Of a DNA stretch of 64,000 nt, positions 31,175-39,534 are shown piece by piece (within the stretch, counting starts at the first letter, position 1; every line of letters starts with the position of its first letter). The position numbers and the translations under genes are program-made. The DNA lies in the NCBI GenBank assembly GCA_016718275.1, contig JADKEA010000023.1, forward strand, positions 1 to 64,000, written 5' to 3'. A model generated the notes under the pieces. It had not been told where the DNA came from and searched no databases. It saw only the letters and a list, made by a program, of their open reading frames with translations. This stretch comes from Candidatus Villigracilis affinis (GTDB lineage: Bacteria; Chloroflexota; Anaerolineae; Anaerolineales; Villigracilaceae).

Positions 31175-32407
31175 ATGCAGACACCCTGGGAGTATCGCTA
31201 CGCCCACCGTACACAAAAAATGGGAAGTTCGGTCATCCGCGAACTGTTGAAGTTCACCGAACAGCCTGATATTATTTCATTTGCAGGCGGATTGCCCGCG
31301 CCTGAGGTTTTTCCGTTGAAGGAGTTTCAGGAAGCCTGCAACCAGGTGTTGACAGACCACGGCGCGCAGGCTTTGCAGTACAGCACCACAGAAGGGTACC
31401 TGCCTTTGCGCGAAATGATCGCGCGGCACAATGCACGTTTTAGCGTGAGGGTCACCGCTGAAAATATCATGATCACATCCGGCTCACAGCAGGCGCTGGA
31501 TTTTATCGGCAGGTTGTTCATTAATCGCGGCGATTATGTGGTGGTGGAGTCGCCCACCTATCTGGGCGCATTGCAGGCGTGGAATGCCTACGGCGCGCAA
31601 TATATTTCCGTGCCTTCGGATGAAGACGGCATGATCGTGGATAAACTGGAAGAGGCGCTGCGTATTGGTCCGAAGTTCATTTATGTGCTTCCGAATTTCC
31701 AAAATCCATCGGGTTCCACGATGAGCCTTGAGCGCCGCAAGCGGCTGGTGCTGTTGGCCGATCAATACGGTGTGCCGATCGTGGAAGACGATCCCTACGG
31801 GCAATTGCGTTACGACGGGGAACACATCCCATCGGTGGCGACTCTCGACAGCCGCTATCGTAACGAGGATAATGGCGAATATACCGGTAACGTTATTTAC
31901 CTGAGCACATTCTCAAAACTGCTTGCTCCGGGTCTGCGCCTTGCGTGGGTCATTGCGCCGCCGCAGGTCATTCGCAAATTGGTGATGACCAAGCAGGCCG
32001 CCGATTTACATACTTCATCGTTTAATCAGAACGTGGCTTATGAGGTGGCGAAGGGCGGCTTTTTGGATGAGCATGTGAAAGTGATCCGCGCCACGTATAA
32101 GGAACGGCGCGATGTGATGCTCGAACTGATGGATGAATTGTTTCCGCCTGATGTGCGCTGGACGAAGCCGCAAGGCGGTATGTTCCTGTGGGGCATGTTG
32201 CCTGAGAATGTGGATGCGGCTGAAGTGTTGAAGGTTGCCATCGAACGCAAGGTGGCCTTTGTGCCTGGAGCCGCCTTCCACCCCAACGGCGGAGGGGCAA
32301 ATACCATGCGTCTCAATTTTTCGTTCTCCAACCCGGAGAACATCCGTGAGGGAATTTCACGTCTGGCGCTGACTTTGAAAGAGGCGTTGAAGAATGGGAA
32401 GAAGTAA
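31175..32407 (+). CDS. PLP-dependent aminotransferase, class I/II (LysN-like)
   Basis: This 410-residue fold-type I aminotransferase has DIISFAGGLPAPEVFP at the start, LQYSTTEGYLPLREMIA, SGSQQALDFIG, the NFQNPSG aspartate region and catalytic Lys248 in STFSKLLAPGLRLAW. The pattern fits the group that contains 2-aminoadipate aminotransferase (LysN) and broad-range branched-chain or aromatic enzymes, which lack the GntR domain. AAGGAG precedes the ATG. The upstream leader, with a Leu/Ile-containing peptide and a terminator, suggests amino-acid-responsive expression. Exact amino donor is unknown. Confidence 0.9.
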   Translation: MQTPWEYRYAHRTQKMGSSVIRELLKFTEQPDIISFAGGLPAPEVFPLKEFQEACNQVLTDHGAQALQYSTTEGYLPLREMIARHNARFSVRVTAENIMITSGSQQALDFIGRLFINRGDYVVVESPTYLGALQAWNAYGAQYISVPSDEDGMIVDKLEEALRIGPKFIYVLPNFQNPSGSTMSLERRKRLVLLADQYGVPIVEDDPYGQLRYDGEHIPSVATLDSRYRNEDNGEYTGNVIYLSTFSKLLAPGLRLAWVIAPPQVIRKLVMTKQAADLHTSSFNQNVAYEVAKGGFLDEHVKVIRATYKERRDVMLELMDELFPPDVRWTKPQGGMFLWGMLPENVDAAEVLKVAIERKVAFVPGAAFHPNGGGANTMRLNFSFSNPENIREGISRLALTLKEALKNGKK

Positions 32408-32464
32408 GTGGGTGTGAAAAATAGAAAGTAAGAAGTGAAAAGTAAAATGTAGAAAATGGAAAAC

Positions 32465-32500
32465 AAAAGACGGCTTGCTCAAAAAGGCAGGCCGTCTTTT
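32465..32500. terminator. Bidirectional terminator
   Basis: AAAAGACGGC at 32465-32474 pairs with GCCGTCTTTT at 32491-32500. T-runs occur on both strands, serving the aminotransferase and the converging malic enzyme. The 57 bp before it are purine-rich degenerate words (GAAAAGTAAAATG and similar). Confidence 0.88.
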
Positions 32501-32518
32501 ATCCTTTATCTTTGATTT

Positions 32519-33868
32519 TCACTCTTCCACGTACGGCACATAATCGGCGCGGGCGATGCCTTGTTTAATCGCCATCTCTGCCACGGCGCGGGCCACGGCG
32601 CGGTGTACCTTTTTATCCAATGGGCTGGGGACGAGTTCGCCGGGCGGGGTCATTTCAGCGATGACGTGCGCGGCGGCAAGCAGCATTTCATGCGTGATGC
32701 GCGGGGCATTTGCATCCACTGCGCCGCGGAAGATGCCGGGGAATCCGAGCACGTTGTTCACTGATTTTCCGTCTGCAGCAAAGGCCGCGCCGTGTTCCAT
32801 GGCAACGTCGGGATCGATCTCGGGATTGGGGTTCGAGAGGGCGAGGATGATCTGTCCCATACGTACCATTTCAGGCTTGATGAGATTCGGCGCGCCCGTG
32901 GTGGCGATCACGATGTCACATTTTTCCATGACTTCTTTTAAGTTGGATTTTTTACCGCCCGCCTTTTCAAAGCGATCCAACGCTTCGGGACTCAAATCTG
33001 CGCCATAGACTGGGTTGCCCGTCAGGCGCATCATCATCACACCGATGGCATGACCAGCGGCTCCAAGGCCGATCTGCCCGATGACAGCCTTGTTCAAGTC
33101 CGTGCCTGTTTCGCGGGTAGCCACCAGTAACGCCGCCGTACAAACGACGGCCGTGCCGTGCTGGTCATCATGCAGAACGGGGATATCGAGCATGGCTTGT
33201 AATCTTTCTTCGATCTCGAAACAGCGCGGCGCGGAAATATCTTCAAGTTGAATGGCGGCGAAGGTCGGGGAGATGGCGGCCACTGCGGCGATGATCTCTT
33301 CGGTGTCTTTGGTGTTGAGCAAAATGGGAATCCCTGAAAGGCCGACGAGCGTTTCCATCAGCATGGCTTTGCCTTCCATGACGGGCATCCCTGCCAGCGG
33401 ACCGATATCGCCGAGCCCAAGCACGGCGGTTCCGTCTGTGACGATGGCGACCATGTGGCTGATGCTGGTGTACAAGCGCGCCTGCGACGGGTCTTTGGCG
33501 ATCTTGAGGCAGACTTCTGCAACGCCGGGGGTGTACACGCGCCGCAGAGTGGTCAACGATTCGATGGGGTAGCGCGAGCGGATGGCGATCTTGCCTTTTT
33601 GATGAAGCTCCAGCACTTCGTCGCGCACTTCGATGATTCGAGTGCCTTCATTCTTGCGCATGGCCTCCAGGATGGTCTCAAGGTGCGCTTCATTTTCTGC
33701 GCTAATGGTGATGTCACGCACGACGTTTTGTGATGTTTCGGTTAATAACACAAGACTGCCCGTGTTTCCGCCTGCCTCGGCAATGGCAGTCAACAACCGG
33801 GCGAGCACCCCCGTCTTTTGTGAATTACGAATGCGTACGGTTCGAATGAGTTTTCGTTCCCAGGCCAT
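32519..33868 (-). CDS. NAD(P)-dependent malic enzyme with N-terminal ACT domain
   Basis: This 449-residue enzyme decarboxylates malate to pyruvate. An ACT domain at about residues 1-80 (RIRNSQKTGVLARLLTAIAEAGGNTGSL) precedes the malic domain. Catalytic features are RRVYTPGVAEVC, the Lys region MEGKAMLMETLVGL, metal-binding DDQHGTAVVC and the Rossmann motif GLGAAGHAIG. ACT domains bind amino acids, so allosteric control is likely. AAGGAGT precedes the ATG at 33868; the longer reading to 33898 lacks support. Confidence 0.94.
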   Translation of the reverse strand: MAWERKLIRTVRIRNSQKTGVLARLLTAIAEAGGNTGSLVLLTETSQNVVRDITISAENEAHLETILEAMRKNEGTRIIEVRDEVLELHQKGKIAIRSRYPIESLTTLRRVYTPGVAEVCLKIAKDPSQARLYTSISHMVAIVTDGTAVLGLGDIGPLAGMPVMEGKAMLMETLVGLSGIPILLNTKDTEEIIAAVAAISPTFAAIQLEDISAPRCFEIEERLQAMLDIPVLHDDQHGTAVVCTAALLVATRETGTDLNKAVIGQIGLGAAGHAIGVMMMRLTGNPVYGADLSPEALDRFEKAGGKKSNLKEVMEKCDIVIATTGAPNLIKPEMVRMGQIILALSNPNPEIDPDVAMEHGAAFAADGKSVNNVLGFPGIFRGAVDANAPRITHEMLLAAAHVIAEMTPPGELVPSPLDKKVHRAVARAVAEMAIKQGIARADYVPYVEE

Positions 33869-33961
33869 GTTTGACTCCTTTGTTGTGTGTTTCACCACCG
33901 CCCTGCCTGGATAAATGCATCCACCAGTTCAGGGCGAATAATATTTACTTATTCATTTTAA

Positions 33962-34002
33962 CGCCAATACCGCGAACCGTTTGAGGTTTCGCGGTATTGG
34001 CG
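33962..34002 (-). terminator. Terminator of the moaA-HAD operon
   Basis: CGCCAATACCGCGAA at 33962-33976 pairs perfectly with TTCGCGGTATTGGCG at 33988-34002 around an 11-nt loop. On the minus strand it is followed by an A/T-rich tract. The rest of 33869-34040 holds no gene. Confidence 0.78.
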
Positions 34003-34040
34003 GAGGATGCAGATTGAAGTCTGTAAATCTATGTGTTTGA

Positions 34041-34772
34041 TTATTTCAACAATTCGGGCAGTTCAGTAAATGACCTGATGAACGCGAAGCCGCCTGTATC
34101 GGGGAAGAGACTGGTCGGGTCGTAGAGAACAGGTATCAGCCCGGAGCGATGCGCTCCCATCACATCGGCAAAGTAGTTGTCGCCAATGTACATCGTTTCA
34201 GGCGCGGAGGTCCCGGCCAATTCCAGTGCGCGTTCGAAGATGATCTTGTCGGGTTTGTAGGAATTCACTTCGCCGCCCGCAAGCAGGAACTTGAAGTAGG
34301 AATCGAGTTTCAATTCCTTCAGTTCATCATGGTAGGGTGTTTCGCGGTTGGATACCACGCCGAGAACGTAGCCTTCATTCTTCAGGGAAGACAGCAGAGT
34401 GTGCGCATCGGGCGGAACATGCACCTGGGGTTTGTAGGCTTCGTCCATATGCGCGGACACTTTCGGAGCGAGTTCGAGGGCATCGGCGGGTTTGAGCCCC
34501 AGCGCCACCAGACGCCGCCTTCCGAAATTGACCCAAAAGCCGCTGCGGTCATCCTTGTAGGTTTCGCTGTCCTTGCGGATCTCCAGCGAGGAGGCGAAAT
34601 AGAAATGCTCCCAATGTTCGGCACGGATGCGATCTTCTTCCGAGACTTGAAAGCCCATGCTGCGGACATATTCCACAAAAACCTCCCCGCCAGAGGGGAG
34701 GTGATGACGAAGCGTTCCGTCAAGATCGAACAGGACTGCTTTGATGTTGTTAATGCTATCCTCCAATTTCAC
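34041..34772 (-). CDS. HAD-family hydrolase
   Basis: This 243-residue phosphatase-type protein has motif I LFDLDGTLRHH, motif II VVSNRE, motif III near KPDKIIFERALE and motif IV in MYIGDNYFADVMGAHRSGL. A helical cap lies at about residues 30-110. It resembles the putative 5'-nucleotidase/phosphoglycolate-type group. The start is a GTG overlapping the last 17 bases of moaA, with no ribosome site of its own, so translation is probably coupled. A role in molybdopterin synthesis is not implied by the sequence. Confidence 0.88.
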   Translation of the reverse strand: MKLEDSINNIKAVLFDLDGTLRHHLPSGGEVFVEYVRSMGFQVSEEDRIRAEHWEHFYFASSLEIRKDSETYKDDRSGFWVNFGRRRLVALGLKPADALELAPKVSAHMDEAYKPQVHVPPDAHTLLSSLKNEGYVLGVVSNRETPYHDELKELKLDSYFKFLLAGGEVNSYKPDKIIFERALELAGTSAPETMYIGDNYFADVMGAHRSGLIPVLYDPTSLFPDTGGFAFIRSFTELPELLK

Positions 34773-35736
34773 TCATGACCCGATTCAATGGAATGACTCC
34801 ATCTGCCAGGCCGTGACCCCAGGGTTTTTCCCAGACCCCGTCGAGGAGGAGTCTGCGTAATTCTTCAAGGTCTGCTCCAGCGCGCATGGGCGTGAGCAGG
34901 TCCACTTCTTTTTCGCGCAACAGGCACAGGCGTAATTTTCCATCGGCGGTAAGACGTGCGCGCGTGCAGGCGGAGCAGAACGGATGCGTGACCGATGAAA
35001 TGAATCCGACATTTCCTTTTGCGCCGTGAATATGGAAAACCTGTGCTTCGCCGTCGAGTTTTCCGTCGTTTGCGGTTTCCAATTTTCCGAATTCAGATTC
35101 GATGCTGTCCTGGATCTGTTTCATGGTGATGACCTGATTGACCTGCAGGTCGGTTGCGCCGCCGAAGGGCATCATTTCAATAAAGCGCATCTGCCAGGGA
35201 TGGTCAATGGTGAGGGCTGCCAGGTCAACAACATCTTCTTCGTTGTAGCCCTTGACCACCACCGCGTTGAGTTTGACCGGGGTGAGCCCCGCGCGTTCCG
35301 CGGCGAGGATGCCTTCCCAGACTTCCTCCACTTTGCCCCAGCGGGTGAGTCGTTTGAATTTATCGGGGTTGAGGGTATCGATGCTGATGTTGACGCGCTG
35401 CAGGCCGGCGTCTGCCAGGGGTTGGGCCAGTTTTTTAAGCAGGAGCCCGTTCGTGGTCATGGAAACGGAGCGGATGCCCTCGGTGGAGGAAATCCCGCGG
35501 ACGATGTCCACGATATTGGCGCGCACAGTCGGCTCGCCGCCAGTCAATCGGATCTTGTCGAAGCCGAGGCTGGCAAACAGGCGCGCGAAGGTCAGAATTT
35601 CGTCATCCTGCATCAGGTCTGCGTTGGGGCGGAAGGTCATATCCTCCGGCATGCAATATACACAACGTAAATTGCAGTGGTCCGTCAGGCTGATGCGCAG
35701 GTAGTGAATGTTTCGTCCAAAACGGTCAGTTGCCAT
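34756..35736 (-). CDS. moaA: GTP 3',8-cyclase (molybdenum cofactor synthesis)
   Basis: This 326-residue radical-SAM enzyme starts molybdopterin synthesis. The first iron-sulfur cluster site is CNLRCVYC after HYLRISLTDH. The SAM-binding LTGGEPTVR follows. The C-terminal cluster is in HPFCSACTRARLTADGKLRLC, and the chain ends in the typical Gly-Gly tail (EIGG). TATAAT on the minus strand (35749-35754) lies 12 nt before the ATG. No other moa or mog genes are in the window. Confidence 0.96.
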   Translation of the reverse strand: MATDRFGRNIHYLRISLTDHCNLRCVYCMPEDMTFRPNADLMQDDEILTFARLFASLGFDKIRLTGGEPTVRANIVDIVRGISSTEGIRSVSMTTNGLLLKKLAQPLADAGLQRVNISIDTLNPDKFKRLTRWGKVEEVWEGILAAERAGLTPVKLNAVVVKGYNEEDVVDLAALTIDHPWQMRFIEMMPFGGATDLQVNQVITMKQIQDSIESEFGKLETANDGKLDGEAQVFHIHGAKGNVGFISSVTHPFCSACTRARLTADGKLRLCLLREKEVDLLTPMRAGADLEELRRLLLDGVWEKPWGHGLADGVIPLNRVMSEIGG

Positions 35737-35784
35737 GGTATTTTCCAGATTATAACAATAATATATGAATCTTCTTGGGGGCGA

Positions 35785-35813
35785 TTGACGATGGGTGTCA
35801 CCCGTGCTATTAT
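35785..35813 (+). promoter_or_regulatory. Promoter of the PIN-TRAM gene with an embedded dyad
   Basis: TTGACG at 35785-35790 and TATTAT at 35808-35813 are 17 bp apart. The spacer contains the perfect palindrome GGGTGTCACCC (35793-35803), a possible regulator site. Confidence 0.75.
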
Positions 35814-35849
35814 CTCTTATTATCTTGCATTCATTATAAAGGAGTTATT

Positions 35850-36959
35850 ATGAGTTTTGAATTTTTTCTTCGTATTTTTGCAATGTTCGTGCTCGCAATT
35901 GGGGGCGGCTTCTGGGGAGTCAATTTTACAAAGGCCAATCCGGAAACTGACCCGATCGTTACGACTACGTTTTCCGTGCTGGTCGGCGCACTGGCGGGCA
36001 TCATCCTCACACCGTATTTCACCACACGCCCGGCCCGTTATCTGCGCTCCCTGCTTGGCAGGCTTGCGGCGGAAAGTTTGTTCGCGGCCCTCACCGGGTT
36101 GGTCGTGGGCCTGTTGATCGCGGCTTTGTTGGGCTTTCCGCTTTCACTGCTGCCTGAGCCGTTTGGTCAGATCCTGCCCTTTTTAGGGGTGCTGGTCTTT
36201 TCCTATCTCGGCATTTCCCTGTTCACCATGCGCCAGGGTGACATTATGGGATTGCTCAGCGCATTAAGTGGACGTGGCGAGGGCGGCGGTTCTTCCTCTT
36301 GGACGAACCTCAACCGCAACATCCTGCTTGATACCAGTGTCATCATCGACGGTCGTGTGGCCGATATCGCCAAAACGGGATTTTTGCCCGGGACGCTTCT
36401 CATTCCGCGCTTTGTGTTGAACGAGCTTCAATATATCGCTGACTCCCCGGATGGCATGCGCCGTCAGCGCGGACGCCGTGGCATGGAAGTGCTCTCCGAG
36501 TTGCAGAAACTCCCCAACGTGCTGGTCCGCATTTCAGATATCAATGTGGAAGGCGTGCGCGAAGTGGACGATAAACTCATCGTGCTCGGCAAACAACTCA
36601 AGAGTCCGGTGCTGACAAATGATTACAACCTCAACCGCATCGCCGAATTACAGGGCGTGACGGTCCTCAACATCAACGAACTGGCGAATGCCGTCAAATC
36701 TGTGGTGCTGCCCGGCGAATCCCTGCGCATCAACATCATGCAGGAAGGCAAGGAATACGGTCAAGGTGTGGGCTACATGGACGACGGCACGATGGTGGTG
36801 GTGGAGAACGGCAAGGACTACATCGGCGAATACATGGAAGTGAACATCACCAAGGTCCTGCAAACCGCCGCTGGCCGCATGATCTTGGCCGTGTGGAGGA
36901 AGAGAATGGCGGGAAAAAGGGGAAGGGCAGTAAATAAGGTAGTGAACAATGGTCAGTGA
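35850..36959 (+). CDS. PIN-TRAM membrane protein (YacL-like)
   Basis: This 369-residue protein has four predicted N-terminal helices (about residues 1-125). A PIN nuclease domain follows at about 150-280, with acidic residues in LLDTSVIIDGRVADI, VDDKLIVLGKQL and LTNDYNLNRIA. A TRAM RNA-binding domain is at about 295-355 (GQGVGYMDDGTMVVVENG). The same order defines Bacillus YacL. The PIN acidic set looks complete, so RNase activity is possible. AAGGAG precedes the ATG. cysS follows after a terminator, a common gene order. Confidence 0.93.
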   Translation: MSFEFFLRIFAMFVLAIGGGFWGVNFTKANPETDPIVTTTFSVLVGALAGIILTPYFTTRPARYLRSLLGRLAAESLFAALTGLVVGLLIAALLGFPLSLLPEPFGQILPFLGVLVFSYLGISLFTMRQGDIMGLLSALSGRGEGGGSSSWTNLNRNILLDTSVIIDGRVADIAKTGFLPGTLLIPRFVLNELQYIADSPDGMRRQRGRRGMEVLSELQKLPNVLVRISDINVEGVREVDDKLIVLGKQLKSPVLTNDYNLNRIAELQGVTVLNINELANAVKSVVLPGESLRINIMQEGKEYGQGVGYMDDGTMVVVENGKDYIGEYMEVNITKVLQTAAGRMILAVWRKRMAGKRGRAVNKVVNNGQ

Positions 36960-36960
36960 G

Positions 36961-36991
36961 CAGGACGTCGAGAGGCGTCCTGTTTTATTTT
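36961..36991 (+). terminator. Intrinsic terminator
   Basis: CAGGACG at 36961-36967 pairs with CGTCCTG at 36976-36982, followed by TTTTATTTT. Confidence 0.88.
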
Positions 36992-37006
36992 GCCCTTATA
37001 AATCCC

Positions 37007-37035
37007 TTTCATCTGTGTTCATCTGTGGTTAAAAT
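37007..37035 (+). promoter_or_regulatory. cysS promoter built on a 10-bp direct repeat
   Basis: ATCTGTGTTC at 37011-37020 and ATCTGTGGTT at 37021-37030 are tandem copies. The second runs into TAAAAT (37030-37035), a -10 box ending 6 nt before the cysS ATG. No Shine-Dalgarno is seen. Confidence 0.5.
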
Positions 37036-37041
37036 AGACCC

Positions 37042-38439
37042 ATGCTGAAAATCTACAATACCCTCACCCGCAAAACCGAAGAATTCCAAACCCTCGAACC
37101 GAACCTCGTCAAAATGTACGTGTGCGGTGTGACGGTTTATAACGACGCGCATGTTGGCCATGCCATGTCGGCGCTGGTCTTCGATATTATCCGCCGCTAC
37201 CTTGAGTATCGCGGCTACACCGTCAAGCACGTCATGAACTACACCGACGTGGACGACAAGATCATCAACCGCGCCAAACAGCTTAACGAAGACCCGCTCA
37301 AACTGTCACAGCGCTACATCGAAGATTACGCCGCCGACCTCAAGAGTCTGAACGTGCTGCCTGCCACATCCAATCCGCAGGTCAGCAAGACCATGCCGCT
37401 CATTATCCAGTTCATCGAAGGGCTGATCCAAAAAGAGCATGCTTATGCCGCCTCCAACGGCGATGTGTACTTCCGCGTTACCAGCGATGATGACTATGGC
37501 CGCCTCTCGGGTCGCAAGCTTGATGACATGCAGGCAGGCGCGCGCATCGAAGTCGGCGAAGCCAAAGATCACCCCATGGACTTCGCGCTTTGGAAAGCCG
37601 CCAAGCCCGGCGAAATCTCATGGGATAGCCCGTGGGGCAAAGGCCGCCCGGGCTGGCACATCGAATGCTCCGCCATGAACCTCGCCGAACTCGGTGAACA
37701 GATCGACATCCACGGCGGCGGGAATGACCTCATCTTCCCGCACCACGAAAACGAAATCGCCCAAAGCGAAAGCTATACCGGCAAGGAATTCTCGCGCTAC
37801 TGGGTTCACAATGGCATGTTGCAGCTCGGCGGCGAAAAAATGTCCAAGTCGCTCGGTAACATCATCAGCATCAAGGACTTTTTATCCAAACGTTCCGCCG
37901 ATGTCATGCGCATGCTCGTCTTGAACGGGACCTATCGCGCGCCGCTGCTCTTCAATGACGATACCCTCGACGCCGCCGAAAAAAATGTCGAGCGCCTCAA
38001 ATCCGCCCTGCGGCCTGCCTCTGCCTCCGCAAAGGGACTCAGCGCCGAAGCACTCTCCACCCTCGCATCCGCCGCGGACTCAGCCAAAGCCAACTTCACC
38101 GAAGCCATGGACAATGACTTCAACACCGCAGGCGCCATCGCCGCCTTGTTCGAACTGAGTAAAGCCATCAACACGGCTCGCGATAATGGCGCAACCAGCG
38201 ACCAGCTCAAATCCGCCCAATCCACTTTCAGCGAACTGGCTGCCGTCCTCGGACTCAAACTCGAAGAGAAACAAGGCTCCAGCGAAGTCGAGGCACAGGT
38301 CAACGCCCTGATCGCAGAGCGCACCGAAGCCCGCAAACAAAAACAGTGGGCACTCTCTGACCAGCTTCGAGATAAACTTAAAGAACTCGGTGTCACCATC
38401 GAAGACAGCAAAGACGGCACGACCTGGAGATGGGGATAA
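37042..38439 (+). CDS. cysS: Cysteinyl-tRNA synthetase
   Basis: This 465-residue class I synthetase charges tRNA-Cys. The HIGH-type motif is HVGH (37-40) after the zinc ligand Cys28 (MYVCGVTVYND). The second zinc region is WHIECSAM and GGNDLIFPHHENE. The KMSKS motif is KMSKS at 266-270. The C-terminal DALR-like anticodon domain is at about 345-465. Length is typical. It is probably expressed from a leaderless transcript, and a perfect palindromic terminator follows. Confidence 0.97.
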   Translation: MLKIYNTLTRKTEEFQTLEPNLVKMYVCGVTVYNDAHVGHAMSALVFDIIRRYLEYRGYTVKHVMNYTDVDDKIINRAKQLNEDPLKLSQRYIEDYAADLKSLNVLPATSNPQVSKTMPLIIQFIEGLIQKEHAYAASNGDVYFRVTSDDDYGRLSGRKLDDMQAGARIEVGEAKDHPMDFALWKAAKPGEISWDSPWGKGRPGWHIECSAMNLAELGEQIDIHGGGNDLIFPHHENEIAQSESYTGKEFSRYWVHNGMLQLGGEKMSKSLGNIISIKDFLSKRSADVMRMLVLNGTYRAPLLFNDDTLDAAEKNVERLKSALRPASASAKGLSAEALSTLASAADSAKANFTEAMDNDFNTAGAIAALFELSKAINTARDNGATSDQLKSAQSTFSELAAVLGLKLEEKQGSSEVEAQVNALIAERTEARKQKQWALSDQLRDKLKELGVTIEDSKDGTTWRWG

Positions 38440-38452
38440 GTTTCGGTAAAGC

Positions 38453-38482
38453 ACAGCGGCACAATATTGTGCCGCTGTTTTG
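38453..38482 (+). terminator. Intrinsic terminator with 26-bp perfect palindrome
   Basis: ACAGCGGCACAAT at 38453-38465 is followed directly by its reverse complement at 38466-38478, then TTTTG. Confidence 0.93.
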
Positions 38483-38498
38483 TTAACTCATCTTATGC

Positions 38499-38570
38499 AG
38501 TGTCGTTCTGAGCGACCCCCGCATTGCATCCACAGCGCGGTGCAAGTGAGCGAAGAACCTCGACGCTGAA
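38499..38570. repeat. Intergenic palindromic element related to 3374-3445
   Basis: AGTGTCGTTCTGAGC at 38499-38513 matches the reverse complement of 3431-3445 in 14 of 15 bases. Its other end, GCGAAGAACCTCGAC, forms an imperfect inverted repeat with GTCGTTCTGAGCG. No gene is present in 38483-38618. Confidence 0.5.
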
Positions 38571-38618
38571 TGCGCATGCTGTTTTATAAATAGAAATTCT
38601 TTAACGGTAGGAGTCACC

Positions 38619-39389
38619 ATGCCATCTTTTAGACAAACATTCTGGAAACATTGGTACCAATACCTCAGCGGACGAATCGGCACTGACGCCGTCACCTTCC
38701 TCAACTACGGCTACTGGCCGCCGGAAGGCGAAACCCTCCCGCTCGACCCGCAAGATGAAATCAATCGTCCCGCCATTCAGCTCTATCACCACGTCGCTGA
38801 GACTTGGCCCCTGGATGGGAAAAATGTCCTCGAAGTCAGCTGCGGACATGGCGGCGGGGCATCCTTCCTCACCCGCTATCATCACCCAGTCTTCTACACC
38901 GCCATTGACCAGAATCCCAAGGCCATTGATTTTTGCCACAAAACACACGCCTCCCTAAACATTGACTTCCGCATCGGCGATGCACAGGCACTCGATTTTC
39001 CTGAAAACTCCTTCGACGCGGTCATCAACGTGGAAGCATCCCACTGCTACCCAGATCAAAAGGCTTTCTTTGCCTCGGTCAAACGCGTACTCAAGCCAGG
39101 CGGACGATTACTGCATGCCGACTTCCGCCCGCGTGACGAACTCTCCCAATGGGAAAAAGACATCACCGCTAATTTCCAGATCGCATCCAAAACGGACATT
39201 ACCGCACACGTAGTCAGTGCTTTGCAGCGCACGACAGAACGCTTTCGCACTCTCGCTCATCGCCTATCCCCAAAGATCCTGCACCCCATCATGGAAGCCT
39301 TCGCTGGCGTGGAAGGTTCCTCCATCTACAACAGCTTCGTCAACGGCGAGCGGGTCTATCTATCTTTTCAACTGGTCAAACCTGCTTAA
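38619..39389 (+). CDS. SAM-dependent methyltransferase
   Basis: This 256-residue class I methyltransferase has motif I NVLEVSCGHGGGASFL, motif II acidic residue in TAIDQNPKAID, and motif post-I RIGDAQALDFPENSFDAV with VNVEASHCYP. The N-terminal FLNYGYWPPEGETLPLD and the overall pattern recall methyltransferases of glycolipid or polyketide pathways such as the mycobacterial phthiotriol type. TAGGAG precedes the ATG. The substrate is not known; a terminator follows and no pathway genes adjoin. Confidence 0.88.
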   Translation: MPSFRQTFWKHWYQYLSGRIGTDAVTFLNYGYWPPEGETLPLDPQDEINRPAIQLYHHVAETWPLDGKNVLEVSCGHGGGASFLTRYHHPVFYTAIDQNPKAIDFCHKTHASLNIDFRIGDAQALDFPENSFDAVINVEASHCYPDQKAFFASVKRVLKPGGRLLHADFRPRDELSQWEKDITANFQIASKTDITAHVVSALQRTTERFRTLAHRLSPKILHPIMEAFAGVEGSSIYNSFVNGERVYLSFQLVKPA

Positions 39390-39435
39390 TGTTAGTCCCG
39401 TAGGTCGCGTTTCCAAGTGTGACAAACCCCCTCCT

Positions 39436-39471
39436 AAAAACTTCTGAGATTATGGTCTTGGAAGTTTTTTT
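39436..39471 (+). terminator. Intrinsic terminator
   Basis: AAAAACTTC at 39436-39444 pairs with GAAGTTTTT at 39461-39469, with additional pairing inside the loop and a T-run. Confidence 0.8.
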
Positions 39472-39534
39472 GACTCTTACTTTTGCCTTCCAAAAAATCA
39501 TGCTAAACTTTGCCCATCCCAAAAGGAGTTCCCC

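Noticed and set aside
34149..35670. Long plus-strand open frames of 209 and 214 residues
   Set aside because: They lie fully antisense to the HAD and moaA genes, have amino-acid composition of reversed codons and show no family motif.
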